Assembly (NCBI GenBank): GCA_025024175.1
Contig: QCXZ01000138.1
Location: 49,323,092-49,387,091, forward strand
Source: Rhyzopertha dominica
Lineage: Eukaryota; Arthropoda; Insecta; Coleoptera; Bostrichidae
Length of the DNA stretch: 64,000 nt
Direction: 5' to 3'
In this document: positions 1 to 13,520 of the stretch, in pieces
Numbering within the stretch: the first letter of the stretch is position 1
Layout: each line of letters opens with the position of its first letter
Notes under the pieces: generated by a model
Seen by the model: only the letters and a program-made list of their open reading frames with translations
Told to the model about the DNA's origin: nothing
The model's database searches: none
Position numbers and translations under genes: made by a program

Positions 1-312
1 GAAGTTCTAAATTTTGAAAATTCATTTGCTATTAAAAGTACACTGGATTTGACCAACTTAAAAATTTCAAAATTCCTAAAGAAAGCTTCCTCGTTTCTTT
101 TGATGTAAACAATTTATAACCTTCCATTCCTCCAAAAGACTATTTAAAAAATTTTAAGTAACCTGCTCAAAACTGTTATTTATCTTTATTACATAAAAAT
201 AATTTGGTTTCGTTAACGGAGTTTGTGTTAAATCAAAATTTTTTGTTTAAATAATAAAAATTTTATACAAAAGTCGGGTTTAGCTCTTAATCCATTTCTA
301 GCTGAACTTTTT

Positions 313-651
313 ATGAGTAATTTAGAAAAAGATATTTTCAAAAACACTTGTTCCTCTTCTCACATTAAATTCTGGTACCGTCATGTAGATGATGTTTTGT
401 GTCTATTTACAGATAATTCAAAAGATCTAAAGAATTTTCTTACTTTTATTAATTCGTTACATGCTTCTATAAATTTCAGTTATGGAACTGAAAGTAATAA
501 TCAGATTTCCTTTTTAGATTTATTAATTATACATGACCAAATTTGTTCTAACCTTTCTTTCGAAATTTTTAGAAAATCCACTTGTACAGAAAATGTTATT
601 CCTTATTCACACAAAAAAGTTACCCTATTTAATTTTCTTCTCATGGAATAA
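313..651 (+). pseudogene. Penelope-like reverse transcriptase palm fragment
   Basis: The 112-codon open stretch contains FWYRHVDDVLCLF, a YVDD-type catalytic box with His at the position before VDD, then a conserved INFSYGTESNNQISFLDLLI region and a FRKSTCTENVIPYSH region matching the thumb of Penelope-like RTs. It ends at a stop although homology continues, so it is broken. The remaining frames upstream and downstream are separated by stops. Confidence 0.75.
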
Positions 652-677
652 ATATTGCTTTTTCTACCGTAGGCAGT

Positions 678-1004
678 GTGTTTTCCCGTCTTGTCCGTAA
701 TAAAGACCAAATTCCAGTTTTAAATAATTCAGGCGTTTGTAGTTTTTTATGCAATGATTGCAATTCAGTTTATGTTGGACAAACGGGAAGATCTTTTTTA
801 ATTATAAGTAAAGAACATCTAAAACAATTCGATAAGTATAAGAATACAGATATTGTAACAACAAATTCTGCGTTAGCTAACCATTTATTGTTGAATAAAC
901 ACACTGCCATGCTAGACAATTTAAATTCATTACATTTGTGCAGTAAATCTTTAAAATTAAATTTTTTGGAAATTTTAGAAATCTATAAAATTGTTAGCGA
1001 ATAA
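678..1004 (+). pseudogene. GIY-YIG endonuclease fragment of the Penelope-like element
   Basis: The 108-codon stretch has GVCSFLCNDCNSVYVGQTGR, the GIY-YIG core of Penelope-like elements with the Cys pair of the CCHH finger and an R in the GQTGRSF block, followed by a KEH and a HLLLNKH segment that would supply the remaining His ligands and catalytic positions. The first codon is GTG, so this is a frame segment and not a real start. It directly continues the RT fragment after a frame shift near 651-678. Confidence 0.75.
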
Positions 1005-1690
1005 AATTTTACTATTTTAAATGATTTTTGTAATATCAGTTGTCCTGTTTTAAGCTATTTATTTGATCTAAATTAATATTACGTTTATGTTGCTGGCATG
1101 CAGGTTACTTTTGGTTTGCAGTCAAGTTTGCTCGTTTCGAAATTTTTTTACTTTGTCAATCGATTCCTTTTTTTTTGTTTTGACCTTTGTTGTACTGACG
1201 ATGACTACCTGTTAGTCAAAAGCGCTTTACAATAAAAGAATTAAGTGGATTACACTTGAAGAATGATTATCTTAAAGAAGAATTCATTAATTATTATTCC
1301 ACTTTGAGAGCATGGATCAGTTTTCAATTTAAGACTTCATTTTATAGTAAAAGCAATTTAATAAACGGAACCTATGGACGAAAACCAGAACTAGATCTTG
1401 AATTAACCTATCAGTATTTGATGGGCGGAACTCCATTAGAGAAATAGTCTAACGGGATTTTACGGATTAGTGACACTTCGACATTTAATAACAGGCTTAG
1501 TAATGCTTGCAATGGATTAATATTATTCAAAAATGTTTTGGGATTCGTCGCCTTCTCAAAGATTTATTTCTTCTGTCTTCTTTTAAGAGGGTCGTTTACC
1601 TAGAGCGAATCGGGTCATTTTAAGCACCTACCGTTTTACATTTTACCGAGTTATTCGAAACATTTTCGAAGTGAAATTTCGACATGGCAA

Positions 1691-1869
1691 TGACAAAAGA
1701 TGTAGCTACAACGTAGAGTTCGAGTTTTTTCTGAATTTGGTACGGTAATGTAAATATTTGTTGTTATATTTTGCTTAAAAATGCGTATTTTTGGCGAGCT
1801 ATTTCTCGAAAACTAAGGCACATAAACGAAAAATTCGAACTCCACGTTGTAGCTGCATATTTCTTTGTA
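1691..1869. repeat. Inverted repeat, about 38-bp arms
   Basis: The left arm (about 1691-1730) reads as the near-perfect reverse complement of the right arm (about 1829-1869). Both contain the core GTAGCTACAACGT or its complement next to a TTCGA block. The loop is about 100 bp. This is a MITE-like fold-back. No target duplication was defined. Confidence 0.6.
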
Positions 1870-4800
1870 CACTACCAAAAACATGAGCACGATAAATGAG
1901 TAAAAACATTCAAAAAATCTAAAACCGCAAACCCTTTCGCACGAGTCCGTCACGAGAGCGGAATGCGAATGCTTATCCCCACCAGGTCCGTCGCGTGGTA
2001 TCCAGTGAACAGTGAGGCTAAGATACAATCCTGTCGGGAATGATCGAGCGGTATACGATCTATTCCGATATGACTGGATTTCTAAGATTGTATGTCTAAT
2101 TACACGTGACAAGTTTAATGTTAAAAGTTCTTTCACATTAATTTACTGTCTGCCGAAGCAATGGGGAGGCGGAAGGAAAATTATTATAAAAGTTCCTCCA
2201 GAAATTATAGTCGACATGCAGTTAGAATGAAATGTTATATAGTTCATATTTACAGAAATAAATGGGTTATTCCATATTTTGAATAACCTGGTATAATATG
2301 ATAGTAAGTCACTAATATCATGCTTACTTTTTTATGCACAACCTACAGTCAACAATTTTCCGAATATTAGTTTAGCCCGTCTGTTGCTCGTACGATCTTT
2401 GCGTGATTTCAACCTATCGGCTACCCTCTTACGTCCCATGTCCCGCTGGTAATATGGGTTGCATAGTTTACATGTCTGCCCGATCGCGACAAGTAAATGC
2501 CCCTCTTAAACAATAAGCGAAATTCGATAGGTAATTACTACAAAGAATTGCCAATCATTTTGTAATACATTAGATATCAATCGATCACTTGTAAATGTTG
2601 GAGAGCTAGTTCTTTTCTAGAGCGCTGAACGTTATTATTAGTCTGATTTCTGATCCTAATAATCGACTTATTGGTAATATATTATCATACTGCATGTTTT
2701 CGTATTAATAAAAATAGATAAATAGTAACTGTATAAAAATGAATTACTAAAAGTAAATAAACCAGTCAACAACAAGACGTCACTGAAACAACGTTCCAAC
2801 CTGATAAAAACTAAACCCCTTGATTAAACAAACCTACCTGCTGGATATACACTAACTATTTGACATAAGAAAACTAAAAAATTAACTGAGTATACTTTTC
2901 AAATTTTTCGGAAGGCCTTGAACAGGGTCTGGTTCTTATAGTTAGTGCAACTTCTGGTGCTTACTTACACTTTTAGAGGTAGCAAAAACAAAATCTAACT
3001 TTTTTAAATAGAGTACCCTATATAAGATTTTCATAAAATAAAAGTCCCTCTTCTGAAGAAGAATTAAGAATTCTTTTATATTATAAAGATAAAATAATGG
3101 TTGTATTCGTTTTATTTATGTTAAACATATCTTTTTTAGAACATTGTACGCTTTCCATTGTTGATGCTAGTAAATTTATAAATAAAGCAACAAAAACAAT
3201 TCATCTAACGATACATAAGTACAGATATCATCCCTATATAAGATATTCCTGTTCAAAAGCTGACAGAATTTCAAAAAGAACGCAAAGTAACTTCTTGCCT
3301 AAAATGCGCAACGAAAAGCATAACAGCGGAGATTGCTATATTTTCTGAAAACTTTGTGCCCTAACTGTTTTCTTTATAAATTTGGATATCCAAGAAAGGT
3401 AAACTATCAGTTTCAGTCATCGTTATAATGTTGCACATTCTTAACATAAAACAAAAACTAGTATTGAAAAATCCTTCAAGTGTGTAAAAGATATTTTTTT
3501 AGCTTACTTACGAATGAACTGTTGAAATTAACCTTAATCCGGAGAAATTTTGTATATTTCAAAAAGCATAGTCAAAAATATGAAGTACCGAATGTTGCTC
3601 TTTTCATTTCTCTATCAACCATTCTGTATGCAGAATAAAGAGCAGTATTCAGAAAATATCTGCATTTATTTTTGTGCACATAAAGAAAAAATGAACTGCC
3701 GGAGAAGCATTAGAAACATATTATTGTTTTTGAAAACAACGCTACTGTACTCTAATACTGCAAATTAGGGTAGGCACTTATTAAAGTAAATATTAGAAGA
3801 TCCATTTTATTTTTGTTCGCTATAAGTTACTATTCTTGCCTGCGCTAGTAGCACAGTTACCGTACAGTCAAATCAGAGATTTTATTTCTTTGAATTAATG
3901 AAGGTAACATTGGTACTAAAAACATTAACTTGTTATAAAATGGACTTATATTAGTAGTAGTTGGCATAAGAACTTTTTTTCAGAAAACCTACAGGAATTG
4001 GCGCTTTTCATCTTTAAATGGGTTACAAACTAAACTTTAATAACGCTTTCACAAAAAGGTAAAAATAATTTTAACAAAACTTTTTTTAAGCTCATTTGAA
4101 TGAACAACTGCTTACCTATTCTTGAAAAACTCTAGTTCGCAACTTCCTTCGTCTTTGTATATTCCTACCTGAACGATTAAAATGTTTTTTTAAGAAAGCG
4201 TCGCAATTATCTATTTTTAGATAAACTCTAAAAGTTCGTGGATACTTCAAAGTTCATGATTACAAAAATGAAGAACCCGCACTTCAATTCCAAGCAAAAA
4301 AATGTTAGCCTTCGCTGTCCCCTACCTTTTGAGAGCTTCCGAATTCGAATTTTCAGAAAAGAAGTATGGTCCTTCGAGCGTAAACTCGCCCGCATACACG
4401 TTTTGCCACTGCAGCGATGCGATATGCGCGCACAACTGAACGGAAGATCGCGGAAGGGTACATCAAAGCAGGCCGCGACCAACAGCTACTTTGAGGCGCC
4501 GCCGTCCTGCGTAATGTGAAACGTGGTGCTTTTCAGGTTAAAAGTTAAACACGTTAAATAATTGATGCGTCCACGGCGACCGTCGCTTTTGTGTCCCCTC
4601 AAATGGGTAGAAAAGTGTCACTGCTGAAATCCCTCACTCGCATATCTGAACCTTTTCAGGGNTTNCTGAAAGCTAAGCTGGTATAGATAGTTAAAAATTG
4701 TTCACTATATTTTTTCAGTTGATTCTGGCGCTTTTCGTCTGACGGAATATTTTATAGCAATAACAAGCTGTTGTCCACTGAAAGCAGACATGCCAGTGTT

Positions 4801-4892
4801 AAAAGCTTTTCTTTCCATTCTGTTTCGTCCTTAGGATCTGGTTCAGCTCGCGCTTTAGGTTTGTACCATATTCCACACTGCTTATTCCTGTC

Positions 4893-4927
4893 CTGATGAT
4901 GCCCCTTACAAGGGCGGGCGAAACGTA
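4893..4927 (+). repeat. Retroelement-type 3'-end hairpin motif
   Basis: CTGATGATGCCCC followed by GGGCGGGCGAAACGTAG forms a short GC stem and matches the style of Penelope-like 3' tails, in which a GATGATGCCC stem precedes GAAACGT. No coding remnant is visible immediately upstream, so this may be a heavily truncated copy. Confidence 0.4.
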
Positions 4928-5324
4928 GACCTTATTCCAAAATCAGACGCAGTCTAGCCCAAAAATGATCAAGATTCCATCGTCCAATACTACTGATTCA
5001 TACATTTGGGATACCCTAATTTAAAAAATTGTACAACATCCTTGCTATGTGGATTGTGTGACGTAAAATTACTGTAACACACGGTAACGGCAGCCTTTTC
5101 GTTGGTAGAGCGGGATCCGTGGGTCCAAAATTTCTATGGGTCAAGTAAGGGCGCCACCAATTTTTTTTACAAAGATACTTAAAACTGGAAATCTAGATCG
5201 TTGACTATATATATAAAGCAATCGGTCTTTTTATGTCTTGTCGGCATATATTGAAGTGAACCGGGTTTAGCATTCAGATAGATATTGCAATTACGTATTA
5301 ATAAAAATAAATGTGGAAACAACC

Positions 5325-6395
5325 ATGAATCCCCCAAGAAAAGCTTTGCGTGAGTTTACAGTATACTCACAAAACAAATGGTTAGTATAAGAAATATTAA
5401 CTGGTAAGTATGAACTGCTCCGTGCCACGATTTATAACTTATCTGATTTCCGTAGATTTACGCTATGATGGAATGGCCGCGCTCTACAGGAACCTGGTGG
5501 ATGACTCGTCCGAAATGATTAGATGTGATACCTTCGTGTTTTCCCTCGATTGCAATGTAAGTTACCAGATCGTGAGATGGGTTGGTGGATTAGATGGCCC
5601 AGATTCGTTTTATGGATTTCAATTGAATGTGAACAGAGCTCCAACGATATGGCCCGTACGTAGGACCCTATTTAATTTGTTAAGCAAGTATAATATTCTA
5701 ACACTGACAAAATAATTACCTCGATTGTCGAATGTTACTCTCAGATAAATGGATGGTTCAAATCTTATATATAAGTACCGAAGAATGATGCAACTTTCTA
5801 ATAGTTGTAGCAGGTAAGAAATTATTATTCTCTAGCAGAATGTTAACGATTTTTAAAGGCTAACAGTCCCCGTGCTCTGCTTTCTGATGCCAGCCACAGA
5901 ATGAGCGTTTTTTACGAAGGACCGGAGGCCACGAAGATATTGTTTTGGCGATATGATAAGATGGAGGGCCTTTTTAAAAGTGTATATATGGACAACTTAA
6001 GTTGCATAGCAAGGTAAGTTTACTCATTTAGTTATGATTTATTATAACGTATTATACTTTCAGCAATCTTATGGGCGCAATAAGTTTAGATGTATTATTT
6101 ATATGTATGCGATGAACTTGCTATGAATATATTATTTACTACCTTTTTAAGGATGTTGTTTCTATAACTAAAATAAAAATGCTACAATTGTCTAAATCAC
6201 TTAAACCATCGTAACTTTCTTCCTATAATATATTCACACGTTGAGACTAACAAAATTAGCCTCTTAATAAAGGTAATTATGATAGTTTATGAATTAGCTG
6301 CATCAGAAAACAGTAGTTGTTTGAAATATTATTCCTTTTCTTGATACTTTTCCAGACTTATCATTCTATTTTTGCTGATGCTGTGTTGTATGTAA
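5325..6395 (+). CDS. Unrecognised small protein with C-terminal hydrophobic tail, four exons
   Basis: I do not recognise this family. Four exons join in phase: 5325-5349, 5456-5655, 5859-6013 and 6356-6395, using donors GTGAGT, GTACGT and GTAAGT and AG acceptors. The result is about 139 residues. Exon 1 starts at the first in-frame ATG after a TAG at 5268. The middle exons look strongly coding (for example RCDTFVFSLDC and VRWVGGLDGPDSFYGFQL, then KILFWRYDKMEGLF). The protein ends in LIILFLLMLCCM, a hydrophobic tail suggesting a tail anchor or a GPI-type signal, but no N-terminal signal peptide is seen, which argues against secretion. Exon 1 is short and least certain. The protein could instead be a fragment of a longer gene with exons I cannot see. 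Confidence 0.45.
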
Positions 6396-8150
6396 CCATT
6401 CCACTGCAGGGTCTAGGATCAAAAGTTCATTTTTTCTGTTACAATAATTATAGTGCTCTTTCAACCTTACCATCCCCAAAGTTAAAAGTCACCTCAACAG
6501 TTGCAGGAAAATTAGTTCATATGGATGCCTTATATCTGGGAATTGATTTGAATAATTTCTTAAATCTGATGAATTCTGCCTACAATTCCCAAAAAATAAT
6601 TAACTAATTCAGGATTGTCAGCAAAGACACCGTTAAAAAAATAACAAAATCAAAGAAACACACACAAGTTTAAAATAATACTTCTTGAGAGGAAGCACAA
6701 GAAAATCCACTAAGGACACCACTGTGATCTCTTGAAAATTGAAAAAAAAATTGTTTTCAATAAATAATTTAAAACGATCAATATGGACAATTAACAATGC
6801 TACTTCAAACGAGAGGAAGTCAAAGTCATATTTTTTGTTTGAAGTTTTTTGTGCTCTTCGTAAAGCAAAATCCCTTCAAGTTTAAAAGTTATGGCACATT
6901 TTCGCAGGTATTGCAATGGTCATTTTTTTAAATTTTGAATATTTCCGCACTGTAGCGTTTTCGGTACTTTCAACAATTATGGAGTTATGGAAGACAAATA
7001 TTGTTTCTTTCAGAATGAAGATTAAGTATCCAGAAGATTCAATTAGATTTTTTAAATTCTTGATGCAGAAGAAGAAAACGGCGACTTTCCGAATTGCTCT
7101 AACTCGACACCAAAAGATAAAACACTTTGTTTGACTTTTAATGTTCAATCCATTTGCAACGTGCGAGGACGGTTTAGTTAACGTCCGATGGGTTATAAAA
7201 ATGAGATGCCTTTACATTAAAAATATTTTATTAATTAAAATATTTATTATGTAAATGGGTCTCCTTTTTATAACCCATCGTATACTTCAAACAAATTAAA
7301 ACGTAAAAAAGATATTGGTTTCGTTATGCGATAAAGAGAATTATTGTACTCATACCCACAGGACAGTAAATCCCACGAATAACCTGTCTCTGCTCACTTC
7401 GATTTATCTACAAAAGTTTAATCCAAAATTGTCAGAATACACACACAAAAAGAAACCCCAAGATTATAATGCTAACTCACGCACAATACATGCGTATAAG
7501 AGAAAATTCGACACTAGGTTTTTCGTAGGTAAACTCAATATTTATGGTTTTCAAAAAGGAAATGAAAAAAGCTTTCGCAAAGTGTAAGGAACGTAATGAA
7601 GCAGCAACAGCCGAAATTTCTCGTGGCATTGCAAGGTCACCGTCGTCCTTTGCGTAACCCATCGACAAACCCTGTATCCAATTATCTAATTGGCTAACCA
7701 TGTTCCTGGAACTTCATCCACCTTTTAAGCGTTTGTCAAGAGCAAGCAGAAGGTTAACGGTATTTTTAAGCAGGTGCGAAGTACGCAGGCAAATATTTGC
7801 CCTCGCGCTCTAGAGTGAGCAATTCAAGAGACAAATATTTCTTCAGGTAATTAAACGAACAAAGCACTGATTACTTCGTGCGCGAGAATATAATGACGGG
7901 GTGGATTTACCGGCCCCGCGCTTATTCTTGAAGCTCCCTTTCCGTCTATAGACAATAAGTCAGAGTTCACCACGCGACTGTATTTTCCAAAGGGCATTGA
8001 TTTCTTACAGAGGCACGCTGAACGCTGTCTGAAGTTAACCGCTGCAAGCCCGGAGAATACCTGTTGCTTCAGGGGCTAACCGGACTGAATAGATGGGTAA
8101 AAAGCGTGGAACTGCCATAATATGTAATATGACCTGCAGAAACTCTCTAA
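6396..8150. other. Intergenic, no recognisable gene
   Basis: I see no conserved coding sequence here. The stretch holds a 95-bp palindrome (7186-7280). Several short ORFs on both strands (for example 6882-7148 and 7315-7587) overlap one another and lack family motifs. Confidence 0.5.
7186..7280. repeat. 95-bp near-perfect palindrome (MITE-like)
   Basis: The two halves start and end with CGATGGGTTATAAAAA and its complement and stay complementary for about 44 bp each with few mismatches. The AT-rich centre contains ATTTTATTAATTAAAATA. This is a compact hairpin-forming element. The flanks show no obvious target-site duplication. Confidence 0.7.
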
Positions 8151-9310
8151 AAAGTAACGCATGTAACAAAAGTTTTGACGCAAAATGTTTTGCGAGATTT
8201 TTCGAATTCCATTAGCGTTATTGCTTTACCATTGCATGCAAAACAATAACAAATGTCAATACTTGAGACAACTGTACTGGTTTGGTTTGTAATTACTTTA
8301 AAATGTCTTACAAAGCAAATATACGTAAGAATATTTATATTATACGTTTCTTGGCCAACTTCCCAAAAGGGAAATTGTGCGCATATTTCAAAATCAACAT
8401 ATTTCCATCAGAACTATCTATCGCACGATTAAGGATTGTGAGCAAGGAATTCTTTGCATAAACCTACCAAAAAGTGGTCGTACAAGAGTTTTGCCGCGAG
8501 ATCTTGTGAACAGAATGCTAGAAAGTGCAAAAACAGAGTTGGGATTTAAACGAGAAAGTTGACCATCAGTAGTGAAATTGTTAAAAATGGTTTGAAATTT
8601 CTTAAAAGACTAAAATGCCCTAAATATACGAATGCCCTGTTACAAACGATACCGCGTTGTTGTCGAATGCTACGGAGAGTTCAGTTTGCAAACAACAAAG
8701 GGATTGTTATGGACTTTGAAAAGTATTTTACTATAACGAACGCGGAAATGAAAGCAATTGATGGCTTTTATACAGATGATATCGAAAACACACTCCGGAT
8801 AACTTTAGATTTAAATGTAAAGCAAAATTCGCCGACAAAATATTAGTTTGCTGTGCGAATTCTGAAGCTGGCGTTTTACGCCCCTATGTTGGATATGTTA
8901 GAGGCGAAGCTATAGATGCAAATCTATATACGCGAAAATGTCTTCCAAAATTATGAAATTTTATTAGAACACATCATAATGGAGGCGAAATTATGTTCTG
9001 GCCAGATCTGAAAACCTGTCGTAATGTCCGAACAACAAGGGAATTGTTGGCTACAAATCGCATACCTTTTGTACCAAAACAAGACAATTTTCCACAAGCA
9101 CAATCTATCGAAGAATTTTGGAGTCTACTAAGTAGAAAGGTTTATGATAATGGCTGGGAAATACAAAACGAGAAGCATATGCGAAGGCGCATTTATCAAA
9201 AGGTCCGTTAAATAGATTTTGTAATTGTCCAAAGGCTGATGCTACATGTAAGGACAAAATTACGTGCCATCGAAGATCAAGGACCGTTGTCAATGATGTA
9301 ATTCTTGAAA
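8150..9310 (+). mobile_element. Tc1-type transposon relic, copy A
   Basis: This is a broken transposase on the plus strand. The frames read in order as a helix-turn-helix segment (SIRTIYRTIKDCEQG, near 8400-8450), the first catalytic block MDFEKYF (8710-8730), a PYVGYVRGEAI segment (8883-8915), MFWPDLKTC with the second catalytic Asp (8993-9020) and IEEFWSLLSRKVYDNGW with the last acidic residue (9108-9160). Stops and frameshifts separate these blocks. The same family recurs at 62.8-63.98 kb, and both copies begin with an ACGCATGTAAC(A)AAGTTTTGA-like sequence (here from about 8156). Confidence 0.75.
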
Positions 9311-12300
9311 TATGTTTACAAGTTTTGTCACATATATGAACGATTACATTATAAACATTAATAGAGCTAAAACAAGTAAAAATTCTTAATACCGTAAAAA
9401 GATATCTAAAAATATTTAAAAGAAAGGATGATTTTATTCCGGCATCCTAAAAAGTAGCAAATAAGAAAAAATTGAATATCCAGGAAATAATAAAATAAAA
9501 ATGGAGTTTGAGAACTATAAAGTTCATGTCTGGTATAACCAAATTACAAATTACTATTACATCAGTTTATATATTTGCGGATTAATAGTTCAAATACTTT
9601 TAACAGGTCTTCACATTTATACAAAATTTTTTTAATTCGCATCTGTTAATTATTAGAAACAAGGCCGACACAAACCACGTTTTTTTGAGATAGCAATGCT
9701 TCGCACGAATTTATTCCGCGTTGTTTGCAGACACCTGCAAGGGATATTCTCCAAAAGCAATGTATATGCTCATGAGCGATTTGAATATTAATAGGACCAA
9801 CATTTCTGTATANCATTATTGTTTAGTGAATATCTACAATGTAGATTCTACATATTTCCTAAGGCAGGATGTTTGTTTCTGGAATATTTGCATGATTAAT
9901 AATTTATTCCATCAACTTTTTATCATCTACTTGTGCTGTAAAAGCTGTCAAAGCCACCACGAAAAACTAGAAGCGGAGCTGAGAAAATGCGATTCAGTCG
10001 AAATGCAATGACGAATATTAAAATTGTCGATAAAAGCCATATTGGGTAACTAAAAAGAACGCTGCCTTTGAACTGTGCAAGCGAGCATTTTTCTGTATAA
10101 AATCGTGCGGCGCACAGAATATTTCTACGTTTTAAACATCCGAATGGCGGAATTTTACAACAAACGCTTCGAAGTATTGTATTGCGATTTTCGCGTTGTT
10201 CATGCACATGTCTACATCACTGTTGAAAACCAAAGGTTTGCGAGTACTCACCGATTAATTCTCCGCTTTTCCTGACCTTCCTAGGATCTTTCACCCAACA
10301 ACACACACAACACTGACATTGTTTTACGCAAAATTATATCACATTAACGTTTTTAAAACGCGAACGTGACCGGCACTGCGTTCTTCCAAGACTGAATAAT
10401 AAGCTGCGTAGCATGACCAGTGATCACTGATTTTTCGACAAAAAAGCTGCAACGCTATTATTGGCTATATAGATGCCGTCCGAAGTGCGTTTTTGCTGGC
10501 CGATTGTTTTTATGTGGCATGCGGACGGTTTTTTGCAGGTACGCCGTTCGCTGTTGATATTCGGGGTGATCAGTTAGTAAAAGATTGGATAGAGAGATTG
10601 TATTTTAGAAACTAATTATGCGGTACTTTTTTTAAACAAATATGGCCACACAAATTTCATTAAAAATATTACAAAGTACATTACTTTGCCGCTAGGAGGC
10701 ACATTTGATATAACCTAGCAGACAATTGATAATATTTCTAAAAAATCTAAACACAACATAAAATACACCCGTTAGAATCTTTGTTTTCTTGTTTACTAAT
10801 TTTGTTTAAGCTCCATAACAACGCCTTTAAGAGGGATAGAATTTATATGTTTTTTAAAATGGAATAACATAAGTTTGCTTCAACAAATGGAGGTTCAATT
10901 TAAAGCAGTTTTCAACGTTTTCCATTTTAACTTCAAGTAATTTAAAGTTTATTCTGAATGCTTGACAGTATGGGACGCTATTTAAGAAAATGTCGTGTTT
11001 GCCAAATCTCAAAAAAATTAAATGCATCCGTATAGATTTCGTCATTGTTTATGATAGCTCGTTAATCAGACATAATATATCTGAAAACCAAAATTTATCT
11101 TTTATGGTTCTGTAGTTATAGTAAAAATAGTATTTAAGAAAGAGCTGTTTTTCAATTGTATACAGAAGATTCGCCTGTATAGAGAAAATACGTGGTAAAA
11201 TTGAACAAATTGAGTTATAAGTGACCATTTATATCAAAATTGTTGAAAAAAATTAATTTTACAGTTTTGCAATATAAAGAGTACCTAAATTTCGGATATA
11301 TCCCGCTGACCTGATACGTCGTTTTAGTTACACTCTATTTATAGCTAATCAGTACATAAAAATATTTGAAGTTTTGCTACTTTATGTATTATTAACAAGT
11401 CACACATAGTTTTTGCTATGGTTTTTGCTTTCACACTGTTGAATGAATTGTTGTGTAAGAGTGCTCTATGCAAAAAATTGCCGAACACAAATATAGAAGT
11501 ATACGACATGCTGACAGTTTATTTTCGACGTTTTGAAAATGCAGTTATTGTTTCTAGGGACTATAAGCCTGCGTAATGTTACAAATATAACTACCTACAA
11601 TATAATACCACCATAGTGTCCATCATTGATGGTAAGAGATAAATAAAATTATTTACCATGGAAGAAAAAACAGATCTATCGATTAACAACTTCTGCGTCG
11701 TCATTGAGTGTAAGAAAAAGTATTAAAATATAACATTTTTCTTGTAGCCAAACATGGAAACATTCACCTAATAATCGTGATACAGAGAACAGAAACTATA
11801 TATTGGTTACAATATTTTTGCACGATTACAGACTGCTAGCATAATTTCTTACTGAAAGAAAAAATATCTTATTTATATGCAATCCATACGGTATAACAGC
11901 CTTCTGAAACGGACGGAGTTAGGAATTTGGAAGTGGCAGTTTAATTTGTTTGTTGCCCTTTTATGATATTTGTCCAGACAAACTTTTTATAATGATTTTT
12001 TTTGTTTTGTTATTTAACATCGTCATGCGACCATGCAAATGTATTGTTCAGTTGCAATTATCATCACTGGTTACACTAATGTTCAATAAACCACATATTT
12101 ATTGTGCTCTAACTTCATGGTATTATTTAATAACTATAAGCTGCTCAAATGTAATCTCCAATAAATAAAATATACATTAGTAAAAAAGCTAAGAAAAACT
12201 TAACGTGTAAATTACTAAATTCGATTGCTTGGGTCTGAACACATCCCATGAAGCAAACGACTGTAGAATCAGTGGCCCCTATGAGTATTTATTCTTATGT

Positions 12301-13520
12301 TTTTTTTATAGAATATCTAATCCAGATCAAGGAGATATCTGAAAAATAAACCAGAAAAGCATTAATTATCCTTTATACGTTGAAGATATTAAAGTTCTAT
12401 AGAAAAGTGTGTTTTCATTAATAATTACAAAAATATGTTGGTATCAAATCAGAACGGTACACAAATATGCATAATGATACACCCATTGTCAGTTTTCCCG
12501 TAACTTTTACCCAAATTGCAAGGTCAAGTAAACAAAACATCCTAAGGAAAGGACAGCTATTTGTCGCAAGACACGTGTAATTTGTGTAGCGAAAAGTCGC
12601 TTAACTTAATTTTCTAACAGCAGGCTCTTTTTCCAACATCTTTTCGTTGGCGACTATTAAGAAACGCTCGCAACTTTGGCCGGGAGATTAAAAGCCATGT
12701 TCAAATTTGCTTTCCAAACAAAACACCCGAGGGGCAACTTTACTTTAAATTTATTTTTTAACTTTGTAAAACTTTGTAGCCCGAGATGGAGAGTCGTCTT
12801 TGTTTGTCTTTCAAAGAGACCTGCTATTAAGCGTAATATTTGGAAGACAGTGAATATTTCGTCAATTTAAACACTAACACAATTTCACGATAATTTGATT
12901 TTGTTACCCCTTATTATATATTACCTTCAAATAGCTGATTAAACTAGTATTTCACCAGTAATGAAAGTTCGAAGGTTATCAGGAAAGTGAATAATTTCTA
13001 ACANGACCAGATTCCATCTTGATGGTTTCGTAANTCATCTACCAATATTATGAGTCCATTTATGGGCAATCCGTTAGAACCAGAATTCGCTGACAAAAGT
13101 AGGGACGCCATCCAATCGTTTGTTCGTTTTTGAGATACCGCTAATAAAGATCTATCATAGATAACTCCGCTAAGGATAACGGTCCTTGCCATATTTCATG
13201 CTATAGAAATGGTTCTCTGTAGATGGCAGTAGCTTTCAGGAGTATATTTTTTACGTTGCGTCTTATGGGAAAGTTGGATTAATAATTCATTATTATTTCA
13301 TTTAAAGAGATTTAGATGATTAACTAAATTAAAAAGTAACTTATTTTAATGAGCCTTACCACTCCTTTAAATAGGTATATCTGCATTTTATTTAAGATTT
13401 CCGTTTGTGTTTTAAAAACCATAATATCAAACACTGTTCTCTTATTAATGAATAATTCATTCGATAGTAGGTTGAAAGGACAGTGGTCTATTAATAGTGA
13501 AACATATTATCGGTGAAATT
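9311..13520. other. Intergenic, no recognisable gene
   Basis: The stretch has no domain I can name and no convincing exon chain. ORFs at 9721-10011, 10075-10275, 11950-12168 and 12998-13192 are short and AT-biased, and two of them contain N positions. I see nothing that supports a gene. Confidence 0.5.

Larger units (their letters stand above)
30..1240 (+). mobile_element. Penelope-like retroelement relic (RT plus GIY-YIG)
   Basis: This is a decayed Penelope-like element on the plus strand. Reading across stops and frameshifts, an RT block resembling SFDVxxLYT appears near 80-120, a GLALNPFLAELFM-like block near 275-315, the palm motif near 370-420, and a GIY-YIG endonuclease block at 740-900. 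That RT-then-GIY-YIG order is diagnostic of Penelope-like elements. The 3' part (about 1196-1225) has a small hairpin around a GACGATGACTACC sequence, similar to other Penelope-type ends. The left part probably continues outside the window, so the full length is unknown. No intact ORF remains. Confidence 0.8.
1241..5324. other. Intergenic, no recognisable gene
   Basis: This stretch has only short ORFs with no family signature. It contains an inverted repeat at 1691-1869 and a retroelement-like 3'-end hairpin near 4893-4927. The ORFs at 4228-4519 on both strands overlap each other and look like chance openings in a more GC-rich patch. Ambiguous bases occur near 4662 and 4665. Confidence 0.5.
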
